Assembly (NCBI GenBank): GCA_946902875.1
Contig: OX336349.1
Coordinates: forward strand, 12,671,891 to 12,735,890
Origin: Nematopogon swammerdamellus
Lineage: Eukaryota; Arthropoda; Insecta; Lepidoptera; Adelidae
Reading direction: 5' to 3'
Length of the DNA stretch: 64,000 bases
Below, piece after piece: positions 34,430-45,223 of this stretch. The notes beneath the pieces are model-generated. The model did not search any database and had not been told where the DNA came from. It saw nothing but the letters and a program-made list of their open reading frames with translations. A program made the position numbers and the translations under genes. Position 1 is the stretch's first letter. The number at the start of each line of letters is the position of its first letter.

Positions 34430-35454
34430 TGTCTATAATTTATTTTTTATTTGAGACATAAACTTTTTTTTTTTCAAAAATTTAATTTGTTTTAGCGCAA
34501 GTTGCCCGAGACTCGGGATCCCGGAAATGCACGAGTATTCTGTAGTCACGGCCCTGGCAAGTGAAAATCTGTTGTCTCTGCCTAGCCCATTGAGAAACTG
34601 GCTTGACGTTGTGTCGTACTTAAACATCGTCCGATCCGCAGTAAACCGCAGCTAAAGCGCAGGAACGTTGGACAGAGTATTTATCTCAACACGCCACTGG
34701 TGCGGGCGCTTGTAAGACGACCCTCGTCTATCATGCTCAAAGTGGGCGAAGCGGAACGAGATCTAACCGTCGTCGTCGGTCGCTTAACTACGGACTGATC
34801 CTGCTAAAGGTTAATTGGCTAAATAAAATATTTATTGCAATGTTTGTGCTTTAATCAATTACTGAAATAACCACCTTTTCTGCTATGTCTATATCTATCT
34901 AAGTGAAAATGTTTCTTCTATGCTGTTTTGATGTAAATTATCACTAAAATCATGTAAATATTGTAGGATTGTTATTTTAATTTCACTATACTATATGTAT
35001 GTATCTAAAGAAGTAAAGTAATATAAATATACAACTTCTAAGGACGTTCGTAGGTGGTAAGATCAGTTAGAACTTAGAATTGACAACATTTTCATTTTAC
35101 ATCTTATTTTATTTAGTTTACTTTAAATTGCAGGAATTATTCCCCATTCTTATTATTTTGTTTGTGTCTTTTTGTTATGATATAAACTGACACACATAAA
35201 ATGTGAATTAAGACAATTATCAATTTTAAACCAACAGAAATGTCTTATTTCCAAGATTGTTGGAAATAGTCGAGCGTGTGAAAACGATTTTAGTTCACAT
35301 TTAAATAACTTTCTCATAAGTTTAGCGACGAAAAGTTCCACAGACACTTAGTGTTAACTCTGTTACGGCGCGGGCTAAAGCTATTTAACTTGAGATGCAA
35401 CTCAATTAGCATAGTGGCTAACAGCACTCGCAGTGTTCATTCGCAGAATAGAGC
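34430..35454. other. Unassigned stretch
   Basis: A repeat L end (GCGAGCCTGACTCGC) lies just before it at 34395-34425. The GC-richer part at 34490-34820 ends in AATAAAATATTTATTGC, a possible poly(A) signal on +. No intact frame is present, so a decayed transcript or retrocopy is possible. Confidence 0.4.
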
Positions 35455-35541
35455 AAAGGGAAGCACTCACCTGACATGGCGCCTAATTAGGACAGGAACA
35501 CGGTGTAACATCACAGGTGTAGCAGGTGATGTATCAAATGT
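35455..35541 (+). mobile_element. Degenerate SINE-A tail
   Basis: AAAGGGAAGCACTCACCTGA, CATGGCGCCTA and GTAGCAGGTGATGTA match the SINE-A 3' body with indels. This is an old copy. Confidence 0.6.
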
Positions 35542-36827
35542 TAACAGAACACTATGTAATAAAATGTTTACGGTGTTTATTTTTCACAATTTAAAATTAT
35601 GTCGTCGTGTCTATATTACACATTTCTACGATGCAGAAAAGTAGCAGTTAGCCATATACCTACTAGCCCAAACGACATTACCCAGTACTGGAAGCCAGTC
35701 ATCCACCAAGTAGTTCGTAACAAAGCGAAGAGGAACTACTGACATCACCGAGCCAACTTACACGCCCAACAAAATAATCTCAAAAGCACGCTTAATTTTT
35801 GTTGCCCAAGATAGTACAAAAATTAAACCTGAAATTTGCTGCTTTCGTCTTAATATAATGCTGACAAATTATGCAAACGTGTCGGGAGGGTGCAATCGTG
35901 ATTTTAACGAGCTTGCAAATTACTCCGGAATAACCTTTTTTACTAGAGATAAAAGGGACTGAAATGTTGGGTTTGTTTGGGCCGAAATGACCAAAATTAT
36001 ACTTAAATTACACTCTCTTCTTTTTACCACTCATGCATATGGATGGTGAGACATAAAATTATATAAATTTTTTAAGAACGCTTTTAAATTATTTTAAACG
36101 TTATTTTATAAATAAAATACAATACATTTAAGTGTTACGTTGTGTTTCCGCCGTCGTCGCGTCGTCGTCGGACGAAATTTTCAATCTATCGTCTGGACTC
36201 TGACGATGTCGCTGGTGGCGCCCAGTTCTGGCTCCTCTACCTCTGGCCGATTTGCCTCAGGGTGACAGTTTTGTTTATTAGTTTTGTGATTTACCTACCT
36301 AGTTTAAGTTTTAAAAATTTAGAGGGCAATTAACAAGCAGCTTAACAGACAAATAGCGCAGAAAATAGTAAGACAACGCCAAACATTCGACATTTCCAAG
36401 CGTAGGTTACCTACCTATGGATGAAATTATACAAGAAACAATAAGGAAACGCAGTATCGAAAAAGGTTGCTTAAGTGTAAAAATAAATTGAAAAAAAAAT
36501 TCCAAATGTGAAAAATTTGTTTGTATTAATCATTATTTCTCAGTACAAAAATATAACCCCCAAACATTCACTAATATGGGATTGTTGTCTACCAGCAATA
36601 AGTAATGTAAACAGTAGAGGCTATAGAGCGACCCTAATGTAGAAATGACGTGCTGCAAAATCGCATAATTCATTGAGTAATTTGGGTCACCGTAATCGTC
36701 CAGCAACCTATTTCCACTAGACCGTAGGGCTGGGACTTATCGGAACATTGCAAACGCCAGCACACATTCAAAATGTAGAAGCGGCAGGCAGAGAGGTTTC
36801 GTGTCCAGCAGGTGGAGTTTCATGTTT
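35542..36827. other. Unassigned stretch
   Basis: No gene or repeat recognised apart from a small CGTCGTCGCGTCGTCGTCGG cluster near 36150. Confidence 0.5.
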
Positions 36828-37187
36828 GTCAGCCTCGGTAGGTCGTTCAGTCGGCCAAGTTAAGCACACCCAGGCGTGATCGGAACTTGGATGTGTGACT
36901 GTCCAACCATGGATACTGGCCGTGGTTAGGGTTTCACGTAAAACTTTATGTACCTTACCAAGTGGTATGTAAGGTTTAACCCGTCCGGATTGATACCACC
37001 GCACGAAGGAAGGTGGGTCGAAGGTATTATAGAAATAGTTCGTGTTTTGCGTTCAGTTCAGTGTAGCCGACACAACCAAAGGGTAGCACTGGCATGACAC
37101 CTAGATCACCAAAGTATTATGGACTGACATCGTAGCCTCATGGGTATTGTAGGTGATATAGCCAGCCGTGTCAGGTTCCATAAAAAC
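36828..37187 (+). mobile_element. SINE-A, diverged full-length copy
   Basis: Starts GTCAGCCTCGGTAGGTCGTT. The 5S-like part is altered (GTTAAGCACACCCAGGCG, ACTTGGATGTGTGACTG). The body is intact to GTCAGGTTCCATAAAAA. It ends directly at Composite K copy 3. Confidence 0.75.
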
Positions 37188-39430
37188 TATTTAAAATAAA
37201 AACATAAAAACCGCCTTCAAAAATATATGAAATAAAAACCTAAAAAAAAACGAACCCTAGAGTTGAAGGCGGTGCTAAAAAGGCTACACAAATCACAAAG
37301 GATATTATCATCTACTCATGTTTTCTTTCATGCATCATTTTTGCTTGCTTTAGCACCGCCTTCAAATCTAGGGTTCGTTTTTTTTTAGGTTTTTATTTCA
37401 TATATTTTTGAAGGCGGTTTTTATATTTTTATTTTAAATAGTTTTTTAGTTTTACTTTTTTTAGGAAGTCGGTTTTATGTTTTTTAAAACTTTTTTTTTA
37501 TTTCACAGTTTTTTTTAGTAATTTTTTTGCTATTAATGTACTCGGCGGAATCGCTCGGCCTTCGGCCTCGCGATTCCGCCTCGCTTTCCGATCCGATCTT
37601 GACCCAATTAAAATAGGACCACGTCAGCTTCGATAGCTCAGTGGTGCAGACAGTCAACTGTCGCTATTGAATGTTAAGCAACGCTGGGTGCGGTCAGTAC
37701 TTGGATGGGTGACCGCTGACCGTTGGAGGCTGACCGAGGTTCGGATTCCTCGTAAAACTGTAAGTCCCTTCCCTCCTAATCTTACTTGGTGGTAGGGTTT
37801 AACCTGCCCGGGTTGGTACCACCGCACTGAATTAAACGTCGGTCGAAACGGCTATGTAAATAGTTTGTGTTTTCCGACCAGTTCAGTGTAGTCAGCACGA
37901 TCAAAGGCACTTAGTTTACCCGGTGTTATGGGCTGACATCACGGACGTTGTAGGTGATGTTGTAGAACTTAGTAGAATGGACAGACATAAACGTGTTACG
38001 GAACCCTACTTTTATTATAAAATAACCGTCGGAGGACCTTGGTTGAAAATTGTGAAATTTAGTAGAACGGGCAGATATACATTTGTTACGGAACCCTACT
38101 TTTATTATAAATAACCGTCGGAGGACCTTGGTTGAAAATTGTAAAATTTTGTAGAACGGACAGACATACATTTGTTACGGAACCCTACATTCATTTTAAA
38201 ATAAATGTTAAATTTTGTAGAACGGACAGACATGCATTTGTTACGGAACCCTACATTCATCTTGCAGAACTTAGTAGAATGGACAGACATAAACGTGTTA
38301 CCGAACCCTACTTAACAGTTGCACTCCGGGAGTGCTGGCAGATTCCGTGCCACTCTAACTTAACCCTTAATGCAATGACTTAAGGTTTCATTTTAAAAAT
38401 GACGCTGACGCGATGTCGCGAATTATAAATTTTTTACCCACCTAAAAAAGTGCCAAGCGCCGCTAAAGAAGTTTTCACTTCAACAACCTCAGGGTTATCC
38501 CCTTTCAAATAAAAAAAAAAAAAAAAGAATTTTCAAAATCGGCCCACAATTGACGGAGTAATCGCGTAACAAACATCCAAAAAAAGAAAACATACCGTCG
38601 AATTGAGAATCTCTTAGGTCTAAAGTAAATTGCTCGTGAAGACAAATGCAACGAGCCCAAACACGATGGGTTTATCATGTGTAGTTTAGGAGTTCCTATG
38701 GCCACCTTCTGTCTCCATCATCAGACCAGCTCGATGGTACTCGTACCATAATAAATTAAGCGCACCTGGCCGGTCGGAAAAGATAAAAAATTTCAAATTT
38801 AGAATATTCAATAAACAAGGGTCCAAATATGTATCACTAGTATATCGATTCATGTATTTCAACAGGACAGAGAAAATTTCAAAATATTAGGTATTTCATA
38901 CTTTTTAGTTCTTTTTTTTTTTGTTTTTTGGAAATCGGTTTAATATTTTTTAAAACAGTTTTTATTTCATTCTTTTTAGTAATATTATTAGTAATATTAC
39001 ATAAAAAAGAATAATCGAAATCGAATAATCGAAATCGATTGAAGTGGTACAGAATTATTCGCCATATGTGTCAGACTGCAAATTGCTGAATAAGTCCACA
39101 TCACAAAAGTTTTGCTGAAGGTATCCACACACCATACTAATTTATCAAACTGAAAATTGCCGAAAACGACCAGATCACAAGTTTTGCTGAAGGTAACCAC
39201 ACACTATAGTATTATGCTGATTTTTCGAAAACCACTGAACCAATTTCGATAAAATTGAAATGGGACCACCTCGGAAGTATGACCTAGCTAACAAAAAAAG
39301 AATTTTCTAAATCGGCCCTCAATTGACGGAGAAATCGCGTAACAAACATACAAAAAAATAAAAATAATAAAAAAAAAAAACATACAGACGAATTGAGAAC
39401 CTCCTCCTTTTTTGGAAGTCGGTTAAAAAA
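37186..39430 (-). mobile_element. Composite K repeat, copy 3 (inverted)
   Basis: Contains in reverse every module: the fold-back (37190-37440, single loop unit), GC hairpin (about 37551-37583), embedded SINE-A (37623-37962), GGTTCCGTAAC array (37962-38320), the satellite-like segment (about 38630-38735), and the poly(T)/AACCGACTTCC end at about 39425. It is the most complete copy and defines a unit of about 2.24 kb. Confidence 0.85.
37623..37962 (+). mobile_element. SINE-A embedded in Composite K copy 3
   Basis: Head GTCAGCTTCGATAGCTCAGT, the 5S-like GCAACGCTGGGTGCGGTCAG followed by TACTTGGATGGGTGACCG, B-box-like GGTTCGGATTCC, then the body, which joins the GGTTCCGTAAC array at GTAGGTGATGTTGTAG. 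The junction matches copies 1 and 2, so the SINE inserted before the composite spread. Confidence 0.85.
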
Positions 39431-39827
39431 TGTCATTGCGGATTTATCCAAATCTTGTCTGTGATGAAATTAAATTTGCTAATATCCCTATATCTCTCAC
39501 ACGTACGGACTTTCGTATCTTTATCAACATTCAAGTTTAACGAACACCTTTGTGTTGTCCAAATAGTACGCATCTATTTTAAATGTGGACGAAATAAAGC
39601 GTATGCAACTCATACCTAATAATAGCGGTTCTATACTTTTGTATCATTTGACAAACACCAATTGTACTAGAAAAGTTAATAATTTTATTAACGTGTTCGT
39701 GAGGTTTCCCTATAGGATTTCCACCTCAAATCTGGAGTAAACTTCTGCAAATTCGAGTAATTCAGAGGAATCTGCAGGTGTTTCATTTACAATGAGCTGC
39801 ACGGTGTTTGGCTTACAGATCAGGCTG
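39431..39827. other. Unassigned stretch
   Basis: Nothing recognised. Confidence 0.5.
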
Positions 39828-40594
39828 GGTAATCCCTTGTAATCACTCGTAACTTTAACTTTTAATCTTAACCACAGTACTAAGTATTGCATATTCTAAG
39901 CGCGTTGCCGTAATCTGTGAGAAGTTTCTACCAATCGTCTCCTGAAACCTACACAGAAAGCTAACTGTAAAAAAAACCGCCAAGTGCGAGTACGACTCGC
40001 GCACCAAGGGTTCCGTACCATCACACAATATATTTGTGTTATGTATGTACAAAAAGAAGTATGTTTTGGAAAATTACGAAACGCCTAAATAAAAACTACA
40101 TCAATGGTTTGACTGTCAGACATTCTTGCAGTTAAAATATTAAAAATAAAAATTTTATATGGCATAACTACAAATTTACAATTTTCGGATTTTTTCCTTT
40201 ACTTGTGCTGTGGTAATCCCTTGTAATCACTCGTAACTTTAACTTTTAATCTTAACCACAGTACTAAGTATTGCATATTCTAAGCGCGTTGCCGTAATCT
40301 GTGAGAAGTTTCTACCAATCGTCTCCTGAAACCTACACAGAATGCTAACTGTAAAAAAAGCCGCCAAGTGCGAGTACGACTCGCGCACCAAGGGTTCCGT
40401 ACCATCACACAATATATTTGTGTTATGTATGTACAAAAAGAAGTGTGTTTTGGAAAATTACGAAACGCCTAAATAAAAACTACATCAATGGTTTGACTGT
40501 CAGACATTCTTGCAGTTAAAATATTAAAAATAAAAATTTTATATGGCATAACTACAAATTTACAATTTTCGGATTTTTTCCTTTACTTGTGCTG
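39828..40594. repeat. 384-bp tandem duplication
   Basis: Units 39828-40211 and 40212-40594, differing at only a few positions. Each contains a repeat L start (AAGTGCGAGTACGACTCGCG) and a frame of 65 codons on the - strand. The near identity points to a recent local duplication. Confidence 0.9.
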
Positions 40595-40905
40595 TGAGAC
40601 CTTGCTTCTTGCCAAATCTCATTACAATAGGTCAACGGGAAGTACCCTATAATAGTTTTTGATTTGATTTGAGCGAGTTTTAAAATTAGACTTAAATGGC
40701 CGTATCTTGTGATTGCGTTGACTTAGAAGCTTAATGTGTTCATCTCCAAGGAAACGTAGACCTCAGTATTTGATATTAATTTCATCTTGGGTAGAGGACC
40801 CGTTCCTGAGAAAATTGGTCTTGACAGACGGACAGACGGACGGACAACGAAGTGATCCTATAAGGGTTCCGTTTTTGCCTCTTTTGAGGTACGGAACCCT
40901 AAAAC
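40595..40905 (+). mobile_element. Repeat L-type element, 3' part
   Basis: From TTGCCAAATCTCATTACAAT to the GACAGACGGACAGACGGACG run, GAAGTGATCCTATAAGGGTT and the end GAGGTACGGAACCCTAAAA. Continuous with the second 384-bp unit. Confidence 0.7.
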
Positions 40906-41048
40906 ATGTCGGGTCGGGATTTACAGGAGCAGATCACGTAGATACGCACATTACATACACAAGGTCACGCCTGTTTGCCAGTAGATTAGGCAGAGACAAC
41001 GGATCTCCACACCCCAAGATCCTGACGCATCTTTGCCGCCTCTTATAT

Positions 41049-41313
41049 AAGGTCTTTCATTAGTATGTAACTTTACGCTAAGGGGTGTATGTGTATCAGA
41101 TACTGATCACGTTTCCACACCAATTTTTTTACGATATAAAAAACCTACTCACTCCTCAAATTTAATACGTGAAGTGCGCGTATTTCACCTTATAATAAGG
41201 AGGTTTTTTATATCGTAAAAAAAATGGTATGGGAACGTGATCAGTATCTGATACACATACACCCCTTACTAAGGGGCCCTTAGCCTAGCGTTACCTACTA
41301 TTGAAAGACCTTA
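41049..41313. mobile_element. Fold-back MITE, family F1, copy 2
   Basis: Arms of about 105 bp: TATAAGGTCTTTCATTAGTA, CGCTAAGGGGTGTATGTG, CAGATACTGATCACGTT and their complements, around a short loop with GTGAAGTGCGCG. Related to 2619-2858. Confidence 0.85.
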
Positions 41314-41897
41314 TATTTTCAGAATATTCTTCATGTATGCTCGTCGGTTAGCGGTACTAAGAACTTTTTGATCACATGCTCGATCTGGTCCAGGTACATA
41401 CATAGTGCGACCCTTTCCGACTCTTCCACTCACATTCGCTCCATAAATTTATTTCGTTAGTTCTATCATCTTCTATCATTCATTCTTCCAACATGGTCGA
41501 ACCATCACAGATCGACTCCCGTCTTGTAGAAATTCAATTAGGTACTCTTGTAACCTACATATTTCAACTTAACATTGCCACTACTTGGTATAATTATAAA
41601 GTGTAATTGGTTTTCCCCTTCGCTTGTGTGATAGTTTAAAACGCTTCCATATCATGAGAAAGAACGCACCGTAGCGTGGAAGAGAGAGATACCGTGGAAT
41701 GCGCTATTGTGCAAGGGGGCTAACCCTTTTAACCCTTCGAATTGCATACTTTCATTATTGAGCCATATTGTCCAACTTTGAAAATATTTTTTCTTCAAAC
41801 CCCCATCACTGTCAAGAACATTTACATTTAAAAGGTAATTTCAAAAATATATCACACTTAATGGTTTAAACCTAAAAGGCTTTAATTTTACTTGCAG
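41314..41897. other. Intron or upstream sequence of the esterase gene
   Basis: No exon that could encode the missing N-terminal part of the esterase was found here. It ends in a normal acceptor (TTTTACTTGCAG, to 41897). Confidence 0.5.
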
Positions 41898-43683
41898 GTT
41901 TCATCCCAGCTGAAGGCTACGCCACGCTGGTCTGGTTCCACTCAGGAGACTTCGTGCGCGGCAGTCCTCACGACGTCGATTTTTTCCAGCTTGTCTTCAA
42001 ACAAAAAGTGAGTTTCTAATATTCATCTCTACCATTATAAATGGTAATATATACTGTCCCTTTGTCTGTCCACCTAAAACGGGTAAGCCTGGAAACGGCT
42101 GTAAATATTTACATGTGGCTGTCACTCATGGAATCTAGCATGGTTGTAAGATAACTTGGGATGGTAATAGACTATTCTAGTACATCATCTTGATATTTCT
42201 CCAAAAAATTATCTAATATCATAGAAAAGGTGCTTTGCTGTGTGGTAGTTAACTAGACGTTTGACTTAGCTTTAGAAGTTAGTTTCTATTTACAGAAGTA
42301 TATTCAAATATTCTCATAATTTATAAATAAAATATGGTTTTGCAGGTGATCGTGGTCACGGTGGGTTATCGACTTAACATCTTCGGATTCTTCAGTACTC
42401 TGGACAGAGAAGCGACAGGAAACTACGGACTCATGGACCAAACAGCGGCGCTCTCGTGGGTTCAAAAGAACATTGACGTATTCGGCGGTAACAAGGACAA
42501 CATTTGCATATTCGGACAAGGGTCTGGAGCTATCAGCGTCGGACTACATTTGACTTCAGAATGGTCCGTTGGACTTTTCCATAAGGCCATTGCGATGAGT
42601 GGAAATGTTCTTGCACCTGACACTGTGAAAAATCCGAAAAAGGACTCGTCTACTTTGGACCGAGTAGCGACTGCCTTAGCCTGCTTCCGAAAACCGACCA
42701 ACGAACTCCTCGACTGTCTTCGAAGATCTCCTTCTCAAGGCCTTCTAGACCAAGCACAGGCTCTATCGGAGTGGAAGCCGATTGTGGATAGAGACTTTAG
42801 CAACATATCTACACCCTTCATTTCTGATTTCCCAAGAAAATTGTATGAAAACAATTTATTCCAAAAGGTACCACTGCTCACTGGGTTCACCGACATGGAA
42901 GACGCACTACTTCTCAACAAGAATGACTCTAAATTCGGAATAAGCCAAAATGAATTCGATGTAATGAGAGATGAAATAGTGACGTCAGACATAACAGAGG
43001 ACAACAATACGTGTTACGAAAACCAACAGATAATATTCGACGCGGTCGCCTTCTTTTACACTACTGTTCCACAAACTACCAATGAAACAATCCTCCGCGA
43101 GCAATTCCTCGATTTTTACACGGAGAAAGTTCACGGAGCAACAACTTACAGTATGGCTAAGTCGATGAGTCCACACGTTCCGGTTTACTGCTACCGATTC
43201 GACCTAAAACCCCTGTCGGAAGCCGTGAACGAAGGTATTCCATCGTGGGTCGGCGTCGCCCACAATTACGATCTGACGTTCGTGCTGGGGCTGCCGTATC
43301 TCGCGCTTCCCAAGGACTACGGCAAGTGGGAGAGTTCCGATAAACGCGTATCCGATATCATAATGAAGCTATGGGTAAACTTTGCTCAGTACTCAAACCC
43401 GACCAATTCGGGTGTCTACATTAACTGGGAACCATTTAAGCCGAAGAGTCCCGGCTTTTTGATAATTGACAGAAACTTTGACATGAGCAACCCGGAAAAT
43501 TTGAACTACAAGGCCTTTGAGTTTTGGAATGACTTCTATCCGAGGGTCGTGGAGCTCGGTACCAAGTGTTGCGCGAGGGACGACTCCGATCAGGATTTCG
43601 CATCTACAATAGCTCCGTTCAGTCAACTCGTTGCTTTGTGTATCGTTTTATTACATTTGTTTTGTACAACCTTTCAAGAATAG
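41898..43683 (+). CDS. Carboxylesterase/cholinesterase-family protein, probably non-catalytic (last two exons)
   Basis: Exon 41898-42007 (acceptor TTGCAG, donor GTGAGT) and exon 42346-43683 (acceptor TTGCAG, stop TAG) join in frame, giving about 36 + 445 residues. The alpha/beta-hydrolase core is clear: VGYRLNIFGFFST, GNYGLMDQTAALSWVQKNI, FGGNKDNICIFG. The usual nucleophile elbow FGESAG reads FGQGSG, so the serine position is Gly. The oxyanion HGGGF reads HSGDF. The Glu (TDMED) and His (GVAHNYDL) of the triad are kept, as is the Cys pair CFRKPTNELLDC. The C-terminus (APFSQLVALCIVLLHLFCTT) is hydrophobic, fitting a GPI-anchor signal or membrane segment, with N-glycosylation sites upstream (NDS, NNT, NET). 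By family precedent, such inactive members (neurotactin, gliotactin, glutactin, neuroligins) act in adhesion; that role here is inference. The first roughly 100 residues and the start codon lie further upstream and were not found. A SINE-A sits 66 bp after the stop. Confidence 0.9.
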
Positions 43684-43748
43684 ATTATAGTAATTCTAAC
43701 TACGATTTTCTAGAATGTTAGGTATCTTACAAAATATATATATTTTTT

Positions 43749-44115
43749 GTTTATGGAAACTGGCACGGTTGGCTTGGCTACATCACCTACAACATCCATG
43801 ATGTCGGCCCATAGCACCGGGTGAACTAGGTGCCATGTCCGTGCTTCCCTTCGGTCTGCACTGAACTGAACGGAAAACACGAACTATTTACATAGCCGTT
43901 TCGACCGACGTTTCATTCAGTGCGGTGGTATCAACACGGGCGGTATGAACTCTACCACCTAGTAAGGTAAGAAGGGAAGGGACCTACAGTTTTACGTGGA
44001 ATCCGAAGACCGGTCAGCTTACTATGGTCGAGCGGTCACCCATCGAAGTACTGAGCGCGCCCAGGTATGCTCAACAACAGTCGACCGACCGCACCACTGA
44101 GCTACCGAGGTTGAC
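43749..44115 (-). mobile_element. SINE-A, full-length, just downstream of the esterase stop
   Basis: TTTATGGAAACTGGCACGG tail, body, B-box-like, 5S-like (reverse complement of CAGTACTTCGATGGGTGACC), A box and the GTCAACCTC head end at 44115. It lies antisense in what is probably the 3'UTR or flank of the esterase gene. Confidence 0.85.
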
Positions 44116-45030
44116 AAATAAATTTACTTAGGTAGGTATATATATTTATTATTCGCACTATAAATTTAATGCACATAATTAGGAAGTGCTTAATAATTAC
44201 AAATAATATACAGAGAAAATTACTAGAATAAGTGTAAATATAACTAATTTAAATTTACTGAGAGTAATCTAAGTGTTATTATTTTCGAAATAAATGTAGT
44301 GTGAAAAAAAATTATTGGAATAAACTATTTGAAACCGCCAATAGTTACACACTGTAATTAAAAGTTCGAACGTATTTTCCTCTTACTGCTAATACTGCTC
44401 TACTATCCATAATATTATGGTATGCGATATACACTAAGAAAGATAATGAATCAATGTGCAAATATTTAGTATGCAAAAGCAGTTTAGAGCTTAATTTATT
44501 CCTTGTTTAACATTCACAACACCTTCGACGCTCGCTTCGCCAAAATCAGAGCACTATGAAACTCTCGTGACTCTGATAGCTAAATAACCATTCCTTGGAT
44601 TAATCCTTCCCTCTAGAGCTCAGTTGTCGTATTGTGAGAGTTTCCCATTTAAATTAGGAAAGTTTAACAGTAGTCTTAAAATTACTGTTTGGAAGTGCGG
44701 CTTGTGGTTCCACCAGGACGGTACAAATTTTATGTTACTCGTTATTATTAATTGGCGGATAATTTAAGTTTTCCCATCATAGCGGTGTACCACACATAAA
44801 TTAGTTGTATTAGATATCAGACGGCCTCCGTATCAGCTTGGTAATTCTAATTACTTTGTAATTTATTTCAAGAAAATTATGTTTATTCCAAGAAATTTTG
44901 ATTTTATTAGACAAATTTTGCGAAATATGAGTGTCTAAAATTAAATTTTAGAATTATGGCAAACATATATTTTTTTAAATCCACAATCGAGGAAGAGGCA
45001 GACGAATAAAAAAAAGGTATAACTGGTTTT
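44116..45030. other. Intergenic space between two convergent genes
   Basis: AT-rich. AATAAA occurs on + at about 44106, 44290 and 44320 and could serve the esterase transcript if it reads through the SINE. Nothing else recognised. Confidence 0.5.
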
Positions 45031-45035
45031 GAATA

Positions 45036-45041
45036 ATTTAT
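45036..45041 (-). terminator. Candidate poly(A) signal AATAAA of the secreted-protein gene
   Basis: AATAAA on the - strand, about 185 nt after the stop codon of the gene at 45224-46641. A plausible but unproved cleavage signal. Confidence 0.45.
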
Positions 45042-45223
45042 TTTAATTTTCCAGTGTTGGACAGTAAAATAAACAAGATAATATATGTATCAGTCTTAAA
45101 ATTTACGAGCGATAGCCCGTCTCCTGAGTAATAAACATATGTATACATTACTGTATACGTATAGGACACCTCCATGGGCGACACTTTGCGACGACGAGAC
45201 GATGCGACGACGTGAAAATAAAG

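Noticed and set aside
42304..43626. Minus-strand frames across the esterase exon
   Set aside because: Shadows of the well-supported plus-strand coding sequence.
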